This document shows positions 30,994-41,078 of a DNA stretch of 64,000 bases, in pieces; positions within the stretch are counted from its first letter, which is position 1, and every line of letters starts with the position of its first letter. The notes beneath the pieces are model-generated. The model was not told the origin of the DNA, did no database searches, and was given only the letters and a program-made list of their open reading frames with translations. The DNA is from Lodderomyces elongisporus (Eukaryota; Ascomycota; Pichiomycetes; Serinales; Debaryomycetaceae), in assembly GCF_030384665.1 (NCBI RefSeq), contig NC_083673.1, positions 2,427,501 to 2,491,500 on the forward strand, read 5' to 3'. The translations under genes and the position numbers were made by a program.

Positions 30994-32052
30994 TTAAAAT
31001 TTATCAAGTATTGTTTCCATGAAATTTGATTGTTCCATAAAAGCTTTGCCTATAAATGCAATATCAAATTGACCCAGTTTTACGTACTGATTAAGCTGCT
31101 TGATATTGTGGTTTAGGCCTCCGCTGCATCCGATAAAGCATTTAGTTCCTAATGTGTTTTGTTTAACTAGTTGGGCTAATGGAACCTGTCCCGGAATATC
31201 TTTGTCGTTGTTGAGCAAATATCTAGGCTGCGATTGTGGTGATATCCCACCAGATGTGACGTCAATTAAGTCGACTATCTTGCTTAGTGCTTGACATAAT
31301 TGCAATGTGTCGTCCAATATCTCATTCTTGAAAATATTGTCGCATATTGCTAGTTTTACGAATAAAGGTGTTGAAATTTTTTGTCGAATAGATTTGATTA
31401 TTTTTAGCAAAATACTTGTTCCGCCTGTTTGATCAAGATTATTGATATCGCTCTTTAAGATTCCATACTCATCATCTCTCAAATTGCAATTTTTGCTTAT
31501 AAATTGATGTAATAGATTGCCGTTACAACAAGCAATCTCGATAATGTCAGCGCCACACACGCTTGCTGCACGCTTTGCAGCCAAGACGTAGACATCTATA
31601 ATTTCGTCGATTTCGTTTCTTGTCAATGCATGTGGTATCTTGTACTTCCCAGCATCGGCTTTATCTTTAGGGAAATTTTCCATATAATGAATTTCCGAAG
31701 GTGCTACAACACAATTGCCTATAGATTTACGTCCGGGATGGTTCAATTGGATACAGCATGGTACATTATGTTTGTGTATTGCATCGACCACTTCTTTAAG
31801 TCCTCTTGCTTGTTCTTCGTTCCATATTCCTAAATCTCCTTCATGGAAAATTGCGTCTTTACTAACAGAAGTGCTCTCCAAGACAACTAGACCAGGATGT
31901 TGTGCTGCGAGACGCGAATAATGTGAAATATGTGTCGTTGTGACTGTGTGTGAATTAGGGTTAGCATTGTATGTGCTCATTGACGACACAGCTATCCTAT
32001 TACAAAGAGGTACATTACCAACACGAAGAGCTTCAAAAAGTATTGGTGTCAT
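30994..32052 (-). CDS. OYE/YqjM-type FMN flavoprotein with altered active site
   Basis: A 352-residue TIM-barrel protein of the old yellow enzyme family, closest in layout to the bacterial YqjM class: NRIAVSSM near 18-25, DLGIWNEE (73-80), IQLNHPGRK (101-109), HQFISKNCNLRDDEYG (182-197), DLIDVTSGG, and FIGKAF near the C-terminus. FMN-binding framework residues appear kept. The substrate-activating pair is not: where YqjM has HAAHGYL, this protein has ACCNGNL (174-180), so both histidines and the tyrosine are replaced; the Cys equivalent near residue 26 is Ser, and the usual barrel Arg looks like Lys. It may be an OYE with different chemistry or a non-catalytic flavoprotein. Only 32 bp separate its stop from that of PRP28. 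Confidence 0.85.
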   Translation of the reverse strand: MTPILFEALRVGNVPLCNRIAVSSMSTYNANPNSHTVTTTHISHYSRLAAQHPGLVVLESTSVSKDAIFHEGDLGIWNEEQARGLKEVVDAIHKHNVPCCIQLNHPGRKSIGNCVVAPSEIHYMENFPKDKADAGKYKIPHALTRNEIDEIIDVYVLAAKRAASVCGADIIEIACCNGNLLHQFISKNCNLRDDEYGILKSDINNLDQTGGTSILLKIIKSIRQKISTPLFVKLAICDNIFKNEILDDTLQLCQALSKIVDLIDVTSGGISPQSQPRYLLNNDKDIPGQVPLAQLVKQNTLGTKCFIGCSGGLNHNIKQLNQYVKLGQFDIAFIGKAFMEQSNFMETILDKF

Positions 32053-32402
32053 TGAACGATGTTACAACAATGGACTGTGTTTGTTCTTTTTTTTATATAG
32101 ACAAAAATAGCTGGAGAAGGAGAGGAAAAACAGGAAAGAGGAGAAAAGGATTAGGAAAACAAAAAAAAAAAACATTGATTAAACATTATCAAATCATAAG
32201 CTCTTAATTATTGTTTATATATATATATGTATATATGTGTGTGTGTGTATGTGTGTGTGTGTATGTGTGTGTGTGTATGTGTGTGTGTGTGTTCGTGCGT
32301 GTGTGTGTGTGTGTGTGCGTGTGTGTGTGTGTGTGTGCGTGTGTGTGTGTCTGCGTATGTATATATGTATCTATGTATGTATATGTATATGCTAATAATC
32401 AT
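32053..32402. other. intergenic region with GT microsatellite
   Basis: 350 bp between the OYE-like ATG and the CWC2 stop (both minus strand), so it is the promoter of the OYE-like gene. About a third is a GT/GC-interrupted dinucleotide repeat. Frames through it on both strands are artefacts. Confidence 0.6.
32236..32350. repeat. (GT)n microsatellite with GTAT/GTGC interruptions
   Basis: About 115 bp of alternating GT with periodic A and C interruptions and flanking TA steps; alternating purine-pyrimidine DNA of this kind can form Z-DNA. Confidence 0.85.
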
Positions 32403-33764
32403 TCAATCATCATCTTCATCACTTGAGTAATTACCCAAAACACTCACCAAACTCGGTTCTATCATCTTAAGCACAAGTTTCTTCTTTATTCTTGCAAGAT
32501 CATTAAGAGCCGAATCCTTGAGAATGCTATTAGCGCTTGCATAACCGGCTTTTATCCTGTTTTTTTCTTCATCATTTGTCTTGTCTTTAGCACTGGCGTA
32601 ACGTTCCATTTTGGGGTATCCATAGTTATGTTCGCCATGATGGTTGAAACCTTTGGGGTTATCAGTGCCAATTTGCGGCATTGTCTTGAGTGTTCCTTCC
32701 TCAAATGTATCTGGTGTTTGTATGTTCCGCTGAGGTTGCTGCTGCTGCTGCTGATGATGATGATGCTGCTGATGATGATGATGGTGGTGGTGGTGATGAG
32801 GCAGCAGTAGCAGTTCGCCGTCATCGTCAAATGCTCCTGCTTCGTCATCCAGGTCAGGACCTTCAATTTCAACAACAGCTTCAGTGGATGAATTATTTTT
32901 GGAATCCAGTTCCTCACAAAGTTTGATTTTTTTCATTAAATTTTTGCTATTGTTTCCGTTTTTATTGTTGTTAATTTTTCTACCATCATTTATGCTTGTA
33001 GTGGCTAAATCTTCAACCAACTCGTCAGACTTTCGTTTTTCAGGATTTGGTCTTGTATCTGCATTGCTATCCTTGTGGTTCTGGTGGTTCTGGTGGCTCT
33101 GGCGTGCCCAGCGAATATGTAGCACCTCTTTATTACTGGCACTATTTTGTCCTAGTGTTTGTCTATCCATTGCCTCCTTGGCAAATTGTGCCTCGTATTC
33201 GTTTTTCATTGTGACAAATGCACATCTTTTATTTTGAATCACCTTCAACTTTTCCACAGTGCCAAATTCTCTAAAGTTCTTCTTGATCAAATATTCTAGA
33301 TTGGGCCTTACCTGTAGCCCACCGAGATAAAGTGTGCAGTTCTTGTGGTTTAATGATCCTACCCCATCCATATCGCTATTGTAATCTGTGGTCTTATCTC
33401 GCCCAAAGCAATCCCGTGTCTCATCTTTGATATCCGATGAAATTGGTAATCTGTGAAAATATTTGCAATTTGACCCTTGGTAGCAACAGCCTCGACTAAA
33501 GAACAAGCAAATTGGATCTCCTTTCCTTGCTCTAGTGTACCCTTGATCATTACTTATATTTACCCTGAATTTGGACCTGGTGAATGAGTTGGATGCTGAG
33601 TTGTCACTACCTGACCATTTGAGGTACCATATATTGAAAACCTGATTTCCAACTTGTTGTGGCCGATCATCTCCCTGTACGGTATTGATATCAACTTGTA
33701 ATCTAGCAGGTATAGACATGGGATCTGAAGAAGTGATTGCGCTGATGGATGCTTTTTCACACAT
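32403..33764 (-). CDS. CWC2: spliceosomal NTC-related protein Cwc2
   Basis: A 453-residue protein from the first ATG (33764); the frame extends five codons to a TTG that is probably not used. The N-terminal Torus domain with FNIWYLKWSG is followed by a CCCH zinc finger CLFFSRGCCYQGSNCKYFH (about 86-104), a connector containing DCFGRDKTTDY and DMDGVGS, and an RRM with RNP2 LYLGGL (145-150) and RNP1 KRCAFVTM (179-186). These three elements define Cwc2, which bridges the Prp19 complex to U6 snRNA at the spliceosome core. The C-terminal ~200 residues are disordered, with Asn-, His- and Gln-rich runs, making it longer than S. cerevisiae Cwc2 (339). A second splicing gene (PRP28) lies nearby. Confidence 0.92.
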   Translation of the reverse strand: MCEKASISAITSSDPMSIPARLQVDINTVQGDDRPQQVGNQVFNIWYLKWSGSDNSASNSFTRSKFRVNISNDQGYTRARKGDPICLFFSRGCCYQGSNCKYFHRLPISSDIKDETRDCFGRDKTTDYNSDMDGVGSLNHKNCTLYLGGLQVRPNLEYLIKKNFREFGTVEKLKVIQNKRCAFVTMKNEYEAQFAKEAMDRQTLGQNSASNKEVLHIRWARQSHQNHQNHKDSNADTRPNPEKRKSDELVEDLATTSINDGRKINNNKNGNNSKNLMKKIKLCEELDSKNNSSTEAVVEIEGPDLDDEAGAFDDDGELLLLPHHHHHHHHHQQHHHHQQQQQQPQRNIQTPDTFEEGTLKTMPQIGTDNPKGFNHHGEHNYGYPKMERYASAKDKTNDEEKNRIKAGYASANSILKDSALNDLARIKKKLVLKMIEPSLVSVLGNYSSDEDDD

Positions 33765-35949
33765 AATATAAAGATTCAATGCTTTATACTTTGTGTTCTT
33801 TTCTTTTCTGTTCTATCTTTTCAATCTTTGAATCTTTCAATCTTTGTTTCTTTCTCTCTTCCTCTATTCCTCTCTATGTAGTCTTTATTTGTAATATTGA
33901 TTTAAGTCAATTTCCTTTTTTTTTTTCTCTCTTCACGCTGGTAGCGTTTTGATTTCGCAAATAATTTTGGTCCAGTTTCCGTGTTTATAGATGGATGATG
34001 ATGGTGATGAACCAGGTCTAATCGTAATACAAGTTTTCTCGTTGATAGTGTTGTTGCTGCTGCTGCTTTAAAGAAGGATGGTTTGGTTTGAAGAAAAGAC
34101 TAATTTAGAAATAATAGTAAATTCTACCTTCTTTTTTTTCCTGATTTTTTTGGAAGGGGAGGGGGAGGGGGAGAAAGAAGGGTTTGTTTCCTTATTAGTT
34201 TGGTCAGCTATTGAAATAATTAGGAAAAGTGTGTAGGAAGTTGATCATGCACGTGAGTTATATATGTAAATGGCAGACAGGTTTCAAAATTTTTGTTGAA
34301 AGAAAAAATGTCATACAATCTATGGTTGTTGATAAAGCAAGGTTTCGGGACTAAAGATTTCTAATATTACTTGATAGTTCTTCTTCCCTTTGTTTCTTCT
34401 TAAGTCTCACTTTTCAGGACAAAGAAAAAAAAAAAAACAAATCAACACCAAAAGATATGAGTATTTGCTTGAATGTTAAGTAGGTGGTTATTAAGGTGGA
34501 AGAAATGGAGGATCCAGTTTCTATTATATAGTTTTCTTTCTCTTTGTCTCCTTTCTTCTGGCTTGGGGATTTTTTTTTTCCTTCTTTATTATTATTGTTA
34601 CTATTATTGTTATTTGGCTTTGTGCCTTGTATCTGCTTGCCTATTTGTAGGTTTTAGCACTAGTGAATGGTTAGATCAAAAAATTGACCCAAAAAAAAAT
34701 AAAAAATAAAAAAAATAAATAAAAATAAAAAAAATAAAGAAAATAGAATTTTAGATTTGATTACTTTTCTGCAGTACCTGTTACCGACAGTGCTAGTGCC
34801 AATACCAATACCAAAGAAAACAAAAACAAGTAAAGAACAAAGAATTCAAAGAAAATTTAATTTTATGACAGTTTAAACAATATACAACAGTTGGATTTAA
34901 AAAGGAAACTTAAGAGGAAAGGTGCATCTTATCTTGCAAGTATAGTGCTTAGAGGAACAAAACTAAATTCAGACGAATTTAAAATAGTTAATGGAATATA
35001 ATTTTGGCATAGTAGTGATACAAACAAAAATAGGATAGATGGGGTGAAGGTTGGGAAGGTTGGGAAGAGGGGGTGGGGGGGTAGAGCGGGTAATAAAGAA
35101 CACTTTGGGCATGGATTGCTCCTTCCCACATGTCTTGTTATGATACGGTATTTTCCCTCTCTAACCTTTTTACTTTGTTGCTTTCTTGCTTCCTCTTTCC
35201 CTCTTTCTTTCGTCCTTCCCACCTTCTGCTATTTACCGCAAAATTGGGAAAATGGAAATGTACTTGGTGCAGTGAAAGGCGGGAAAGCTGTGAGGTAATG
35301 GAAATGTGCACTGGATGATGCTGCATATCACACAAAAAGGAGCACAAATATGGAATGGGAAGCGCACCCGGTTAATTTTCTTTGTTTTGGGGGGGGGAGG
35401 GGGGTTGTACTTCTTGCCGTTGCTCTTGTAGTTGTAGTTGTTCCTGTTATTACTTATCTACATATTTTGCGCTTTCCCGTAACAATACGGGTATTCATCA
35501 AATGAAAGCTCCAGCACACTTACACACACACACCCCAATTTTGAAAAGGTTACAAGAGAAAAATTGAGCAAGAGATAGAGATAGAGATATAAACAGATGA
35601 GAAAAGGAGAGTGGTGGTAGAGAAAGGGGGGTGTAGTATTTTACACAGTTTCCATTTGCTTCTTTGTTCTAAGATCAGCTACTAATTGAGAACGAGGAGG
35701 GGGTGCACTCCAGGCAAGAAAAGTTCTTCAGGTAATCAAAGGTCTTTTTCAAGTCTATTTATGATTGAAGATAAAAAGGTTTAAAAGGTTTTGGTTCTGT
35801 TTTGTTTGGCAAGATCTTTCATCATGTACTGAAAATTCCTGGCACATATTTGTGGCATCTTGTCTCGATAAGATTGCAAAATATTATATAAAAACCAGAC
35901 ATTTTTTTTTTGGTCCAGGATCAAGTATATAAAGTAAGACACAAGTATA

Positions 35950-36037
35950 GTGAAACACCAGTGAAACACTAAGGAAAAATGAGTGAAACACGAGTGAAAC
36001 ACTGGTGGAACATTAGTAAAGCATTAGTAAAAAAGGA
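35950..36037. repeat. 11-bp tandem minisatellite with pheromone-response cores
   Basis: Eight consecutive 11-bp units, best form GTGAAACACTA, starting at 35950, 35961, 35972, 35983, 35994, 36005, 36016 and 36027. Units 1, 2, 4 and 5 contain exact TGAAACA; units 3 and 6-8 are diverged. The exact cores are at 35951, 35962, 35984 and 35995. Confidence 0.8.
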
Positions 36038-37116
36038 ATATTTGAATGGAAGAATTTGTGGAAATTTTTTGAGTACATTTTTTTTTTTTTTTGGTGAAAA
36101 TAGCAATCTTCACGAAACCTCAACTCCAAAGAAATTTCTTTTTCTTTTTTTTCTTTTTTGGTGATTTTGTTTCCTGCTCTTTGTTGGTTTTGTACAACTT
36201 TGAAATATGCCACACAAAACCAACAAACGAAGCAATGGCAGTTGAAATATATCTCTGGTAATTATTCTTCTCACATCAGGATGATTGGTTAGAAAAAAAG
36301 AAGGAGGATGTTGTCATCTTCTATATATTTGTTTTCCCAACTGTAAATGGCACCATACATTGCACCAAAATTATACCAAAAGTTGTACTGGGTGCAAAAA
36401 CTAGAAATAGAACTAAAACCCACTATAAAAAAAGTACCAAAAAAGGTGCAAAAAAAAATACCAAAAAAAAGTACCAAAAAAAATACCAAAAATTTCCCTT
36501 GACTTTGGATTGCACCCCTCTTATTATTTTTTGATCTTTGTACTTGCACCCTAACTTACATTGGTCAATTTCAGTCGACCCATTAATTACTTATTGAAGA
36601 AAAGAATAGTTGAAAATGTTAACCACAATAATAGTTTCAGCCTAGCAAATAAAAGTACTTCATTTTTTATTTTTTTACTTCTTTTCATCTTGATGACTCG
36701 TGTACTAGTTGCAGCCGTTTCTTCTTTACTTTGCAGAGGTATTGAGTCAAGTATGTGGTGCTCCATGAACTCCGTATACTCCGTAAACTCTGTGCAAAAT
36801 GTTTCAGACAAGCATGGAAGTCCGCTCACATACTATTCCCTAGAAAGGTTTCAAGTATTTGCATAAGGCCTCAACTTGTATTAAACCTCTGCAAGAAGCT
36901 TTTTTTTTTTGCGTTCATGTAGTTAACACTAGGTTTTTTTGTTTTGTATTCCTTTCTGGAAGTTTGAACTCTTGAAGATGAGCATGTTATTGCATGTTAG
37001 CTCTTTCTGCTTTAACCAAAAAAAAAAAAAAAAACAGTTCCAGAAGAGCAAGTATATTGCGTCACGAGACTTGCATTTACGTCCTTTTTTTTTCTTTTTT
37101 TATTTCTTTTATTCAA

Positions 37117-37136
37117 CCCCCCCCCCCCCCCCCCCC
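37117..37136. repeat. poly(C) tract, 20 C
   Basis: An uninterrupted run of 20 C following a T-rich stretch; potentially i-motif or G-quadruplex forming on the complementary strand. Confidence 0.9.
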
Positions 37137-37563
37137 GACTGAAAGATTTAAGTGTATATACAATCTCAAAGTCAATGTGCCTGAACCCTGGCACGCCTTG
37201 TGGCGTACAGCAAGGCGGGGCGTAAACATGTGAATTGTGATGAGTTGCAAATTAGATGATGAAATGAAAAAATGTCTTTGAGGCCAAGATTTGTATCTTG
37301 TTGCAAACGTTCCATCTTGTCGTATTTGAAAAAGAATTGACAAGGTCTAAAAAAGTTTAAAAGTTGGTATTGAGCATCGAATATATATATATAAATATAT
37401 ATTTGTATGTACATATACACATGGTAATCCCCAATAAAATTACAAATGTTCAACAAGAACAAATGATGAAGATTTGTAAAAACCATAAAGGGAAAGAAAT
37501 GAAATAAGATGAGAAGAAAATAGGGGAGAATACAAAAGACAAAAAAAACACAAAACATTAATT

Positions 37564-37568
37564 AAAAC
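37564..37568. repeat. target-site duplication, left copy (AAAAC)
   Basis: AAAAC directly abuts the left LTR and is repeated directly after the right LTR. Five bp is the usual duplication size for Ty1/copia integrases. Confidence 0.9.
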
Positions 37569-38047
37569 TGTTGAGAGGTAATATTACGAGCATGTGTTAA
37601 TTCATTGGTGACAGTAGTTTCAGGAGCCTCACGTTCCATTTCACTACTCATTGTTTGTATTATTAAAGTCTGTTTTATCTAAATATAATAGTTGTTGTTA
37701 ATTGTTAATTGTTAATTGTTTTGTCTGTAAATTCTTGGTTGTTAAACTTCTTTAAACTGTAAACTGTAAACTGCAATCATAAGAAGATATTTCTATCTCC
37801 TTATATAGTTGAATGATTCCTCAATTCAACACATTAAATATTATTACTCTTACCCCACAACTCAACTTGTGGGGTTACAACATCAAGTTACCTTATGATG
37901 TATTTGTTGGGTCACAACTTATTATTATTATAGTTACCCCACAATTAATTGTTGGGTAACTAAAATAGTCTTGGCACTCACACATCCTTACTTAGTAATG
38001 ATATGCTCGTCACTTTGATTATTTTGTTTCAGTAATTAACTTCAACA
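37569..38047 (-). repeat. LTR, left copy (3' LTR of the element)
   Basis: 479 bp with 6-bp inverted termini TGTTGA/TCAACA. It contains two potential hairpins built from ACCCCACAA/TTGTGGGGT and ACCCCACAATT/AATTGTTGGGT, and a TTAATTG triplet repeat. It matches the right copy at every position I compared. Confidence 0.97.
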
Positions 38048-38056
38048 CTTCCCCTT
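38048..38056 (-). other. polypurine tract (plus-strand primer site)
   Basis: On the minus strand AAGGGGAAG directly precedes the 3' LTR, the expected place and composition for the second-strand primer. Confidence 0.8.
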
Positions 38057-38296
38057 AATCAAAGGGACGTATACTCAGATAGTTCAAGTAGATTTATTAA
38101 ATTGAATTCTTTGTTGTATTGTTCTTGTCAATGTACCAGAAATCTTTAATTGTGTTTGAATGATTTTAACAATAATTGTTATGTCCAGTATGTGCTTTAA
38201 AAAGAATGATATCTTGTATTGATAGGTTTCGTTTGTGTATGATATAATATATGTTGGTTATTCATAGTGTTTATTCTTCATAATGTTTGTGCTTTT

Positions 38297-39040
38297 TCAA
38301 AAATGATTCTTTCTTTTCTTGTAGAGCAAATCTAAATGTTTAGTCAGTATTAGATAGCGTAGCACATGATTCGCATATCTAAGGTGTAGTTCATTTGATT
38401 GTTGAAAATGTCTTATTAATTTATTTGTAATATATGCTATAACACCTCTTACCGTGATGCTTGCATATAACAATTTCAAAATTAGTTCTATCTGATGAAT
38501 TATGAAGTTACATGTTGCTGAGATTGCTAACACTATCTTTATAGATTCAGATGATTGTAATACTTGTTTATAGGTTTTGGGAACATTACTTTCTGGTTTG
38601 GAGATAATATATGTTTCACCCATTATAAAAGTGTATGGTAGATAATTATCACTTTTCACATTGCACTGTGCCAAATTAGTATTTATGTAAAATAATTTTG
38701 TCTCGATATTGATAGGTTGGTCTTGTTTTGAGTAGGACTGTATATTTGTCTTTATGCGACTATCATCATTAATCTTGCTAACAACTGAGATGCTTCCAAA
38801 AGTATTGCATTCATTTTTCTTCCCCTCGCAGTGCGATGTTAAAAGTGTCATATCAATTTCAAGATCTAGTGGGTCAGAAACATCAGAATCGGTGGATGTG
38901 GAGCCAAAAACCAGTGTGATGGGTGTAAAATCAAAAATCACTGTGATCATTGTGAAACCAGGAGAGATTATCAAGAGGTGTAATTTGCATATCTTCATGG
39001 TCACTTTCTTCTGAAGATAAATTAGCATCACTCGGATCAT
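38297..39040 (-). pseudogene. remnant of copia reverse transcriptase region
   Basis: An open frame of 247 codons, shifted by one base from the protease-integrase frame (38931-41078), so it does not continue it in phase. Short islands match copia RT: PKTYKQVLQSSE (linker before RT), SIKIVLAISATCNFIIHQIE (start of RT), then directly KLLYASITVRGVIAYITNK and HVLRYLILTKHLDLLY (end of RT). The palm with the catalytic YVDD-type motif that should lie between these islands is absent, as is RNase H, which should follow. The islands are joined as if by several internal deletions. It cannot encode a working polymerase. Confidence 0.85.
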
Positions 39041-41078
39041 TAATATCTAGAAAGTTGCGTAATGAGGACAATTCTGGAGTGTCAAGAGAGGAGGTATCAT
39101 TATCATGCAGTGCAGTATCTTCCCCTGATTGAGTAGAACTCAATCTATCGTGTTCTTCTTGAGAATTGTCGCGAATATTAGTAGTCGTTCGAGGTATAGC
39201 TGTAATACCATGTGGTAAACTCATGGATTGTTGTTGTACAGTTGGAAATTCACCATCATAATATTTATCAAGAAACTTGACATGACTGCTATCAACTACT
39301 TCCCCTGCTTCAATGTCCAATAAAGTGTAAGCTTTTCTATTATCAGGAAAGCCTAAGAGGATGCATAAACGACCATTGGGATCAAGTCTACTTCGGTAAT
39401 GTTCGGGAATATGAGCATAACATTGAATTCCAAAGGGTTTAAGAAGGTTATAGTCGACAGGCTTTCCAAACCACAATTCAAATGGTGAGATATTGTTAAG
39501 TACTTGTTTTGGTGTAGCATTTAGGAGAAAAGCAGCAGTCTTATAAGCATAAGGCCAGTATACTTCAGGAAGTTTCAGTTGTAGCATCAAGACTCGTGCT
39601 TTATCTTGGACACTTCTGTTGGCTCTCTCAGCCAATCCATTCTGGTGATGCATATGTGGTGTAATAAAAGTATGTTGTATACCTTTAGTTTCACAGAATA
39701 ATTTAAGTTGATTGTTTTGAAATTCTCCTCCATTATCAGATCGTAATTGACGTACTTGACATTGGTGATGTGTTTCCATATTGTGAATTAGAATAATCAA
39801 AAGTTCTGATACATCAGACTTGCGTTGCATGGGTATGCAGCACATGTATCGGGAATATTCATCCGAGACTACAAGTGCAAACATATCTCCAGTAATTGAG
39901 GTAGGTAAAGGACCAATAACATCAGCATGAATAACTTCAAGAGGAGTCAAGGCTTTGTCATCAGTAGCAATATTTGGTATATTCTGAAATTGTTTCCCTT
40001 GTAAACAAGATTGACAGTGAAACTGTAAATCATTCTCATTGTAAGAATAACTTTGTTGACGCAACATATATTTAAAGGCATTGTTGTTAGGATGACCCCA
40101 TGCTTCATGTAGTAATAGTAGTGGAGACGTTGATTGAGCGAGTGCAACCGTTGGTACAGAGTGAACAACAGACATAATTGATTCACATACATCTCTAAGT
40201 ATACCGATTTTTCCGAGTCTACTATGAATGAGTGCAGTACTCGTCATAGATATGGTGTCATCATCATTAAGTAACGCTGGGGCTGAAATCAAGTTTTGCA
40301 TAAGTTTTGGTACATAACCAACATTTGGTATATGGAGCTGTTTGTCATCAACAGCACAAATTAAGGTTCCTTGACCAAGAACCTCCATCACTTCATCATT
40401 AGCAGCTTTGACAGGCCTAGGTTCATCAAAGGGAATATAGTCATGTAAAAGATCTTGACTCTTAACCATAGTGACTGATGCTCCCGTATCTATAATAAAC
40501 AAATCTCTGTTTGTAGCAACTCTATTGGCATACATGACTGTGTTGGCTTTTGAAAATTCTGTAGAACCAGAATTATTATTTGTACCCCAATTATCAGACT
40601 GTTTAGAGTATATCACTTTCTTCTTGTCCGTGTCAGAAGTTGATTGTCTCTTTGGGTAAGACTCTAGTGTTTTCTTGATGAGTCTTACCATGTGTTCTTC
40701 AACATCAGGAATAGCACTAAGTCGTCTGGGTGATGAACATTGCTTATAGTTATGACCGAGTCCAAAACAATTAAAGCATTGCCATCCCCAGATATGCAGT
40801 GTCCCCTGCTGGCCCTCTGACAGAGCTCTTCCTTTAGATCCGTGCGTGGCAAGAGCAACAGTCTTGACATCTAGATCAGGAAAAATTCTGATTGTCTTTG
40901 TGAGCTCTTTCTCCGAGATGATTGGATTTTGAGCTTTAAAGTGTTGCTCAAAGCTGGTGGAAGTTTGGTGAATCCAGATGAAATGTTTTAAACAAGCACG
41001 TTCCGATTCATTTGTTTTTTTTTGTGAGGAACTTCCAGATGTTGTTAAAATACAGCATCTTTTTCTCAAACTTAACAC
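38931..41078 (-). pseudogene. Gag zinc knuckle, protease and integrase frame
   Basis: A 715-codon frame carrying the C-terminal part of Gag and the first half of Pol. In its own numbering it has the zinc knuckle CFNCFGLGHNYKQC (101-114), the protease motif DTGA (197-200), the integrase zinc-binding His324/His329/Cys355/Cys358, and the integrase catalytic triad Asp386, Asp448, Glu484 (35 residues between the last two). It is open, and integrase looks intact, but the frame is reached from the Gag start only by a +1 shift near a run of nine A (about 41018-41026), and it breaks again before RT. It could represent expressed Gag-PR-IN if frameshifting occurs; otherwise it is decayed. Confidence 0.85.

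Larger units (their letters stand above)
33765..37563. other. 3.8 kb gene-free region left of the retrotransposon
   Basis: No gene is supported. It holds an AAAT-rich run (about 34690-34740), GAGATA repeats (about 35574-35590), an 11-bp tandem repeat with TGAAACA cores (35950-36037), five TGCACC/GGTGCA copies (36361-36550) mixed with GTACCAAAA repeats, A16 (near 37019-37034), C20 (37117-37136) and a GC-rich hairpin (37194-37217). The organised repeats suggest a regulatory region or an unrecognised non-coding transcript. Confidence 0.5.

Noticed and set aside
32208..32430. Frames on both strands through the GT repeat
   Set aside because: Pure dinucleotide-repeat translation (Val/Cys or His/Thr).
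36289..36549. 86-codon Phe-rich minus-strand frame
   Set aside because: Starts with GTG and is created by GTACCAAAA repeats.
36693..36866. 58-codon ATG frame (MTRVLVAAVSS...) possibly driven by the pheromone-element array
   Set aside because: No C-terminal CaaX motif, no repeat of a pheromone peptide, no family resemblance; too weak to call a gene.
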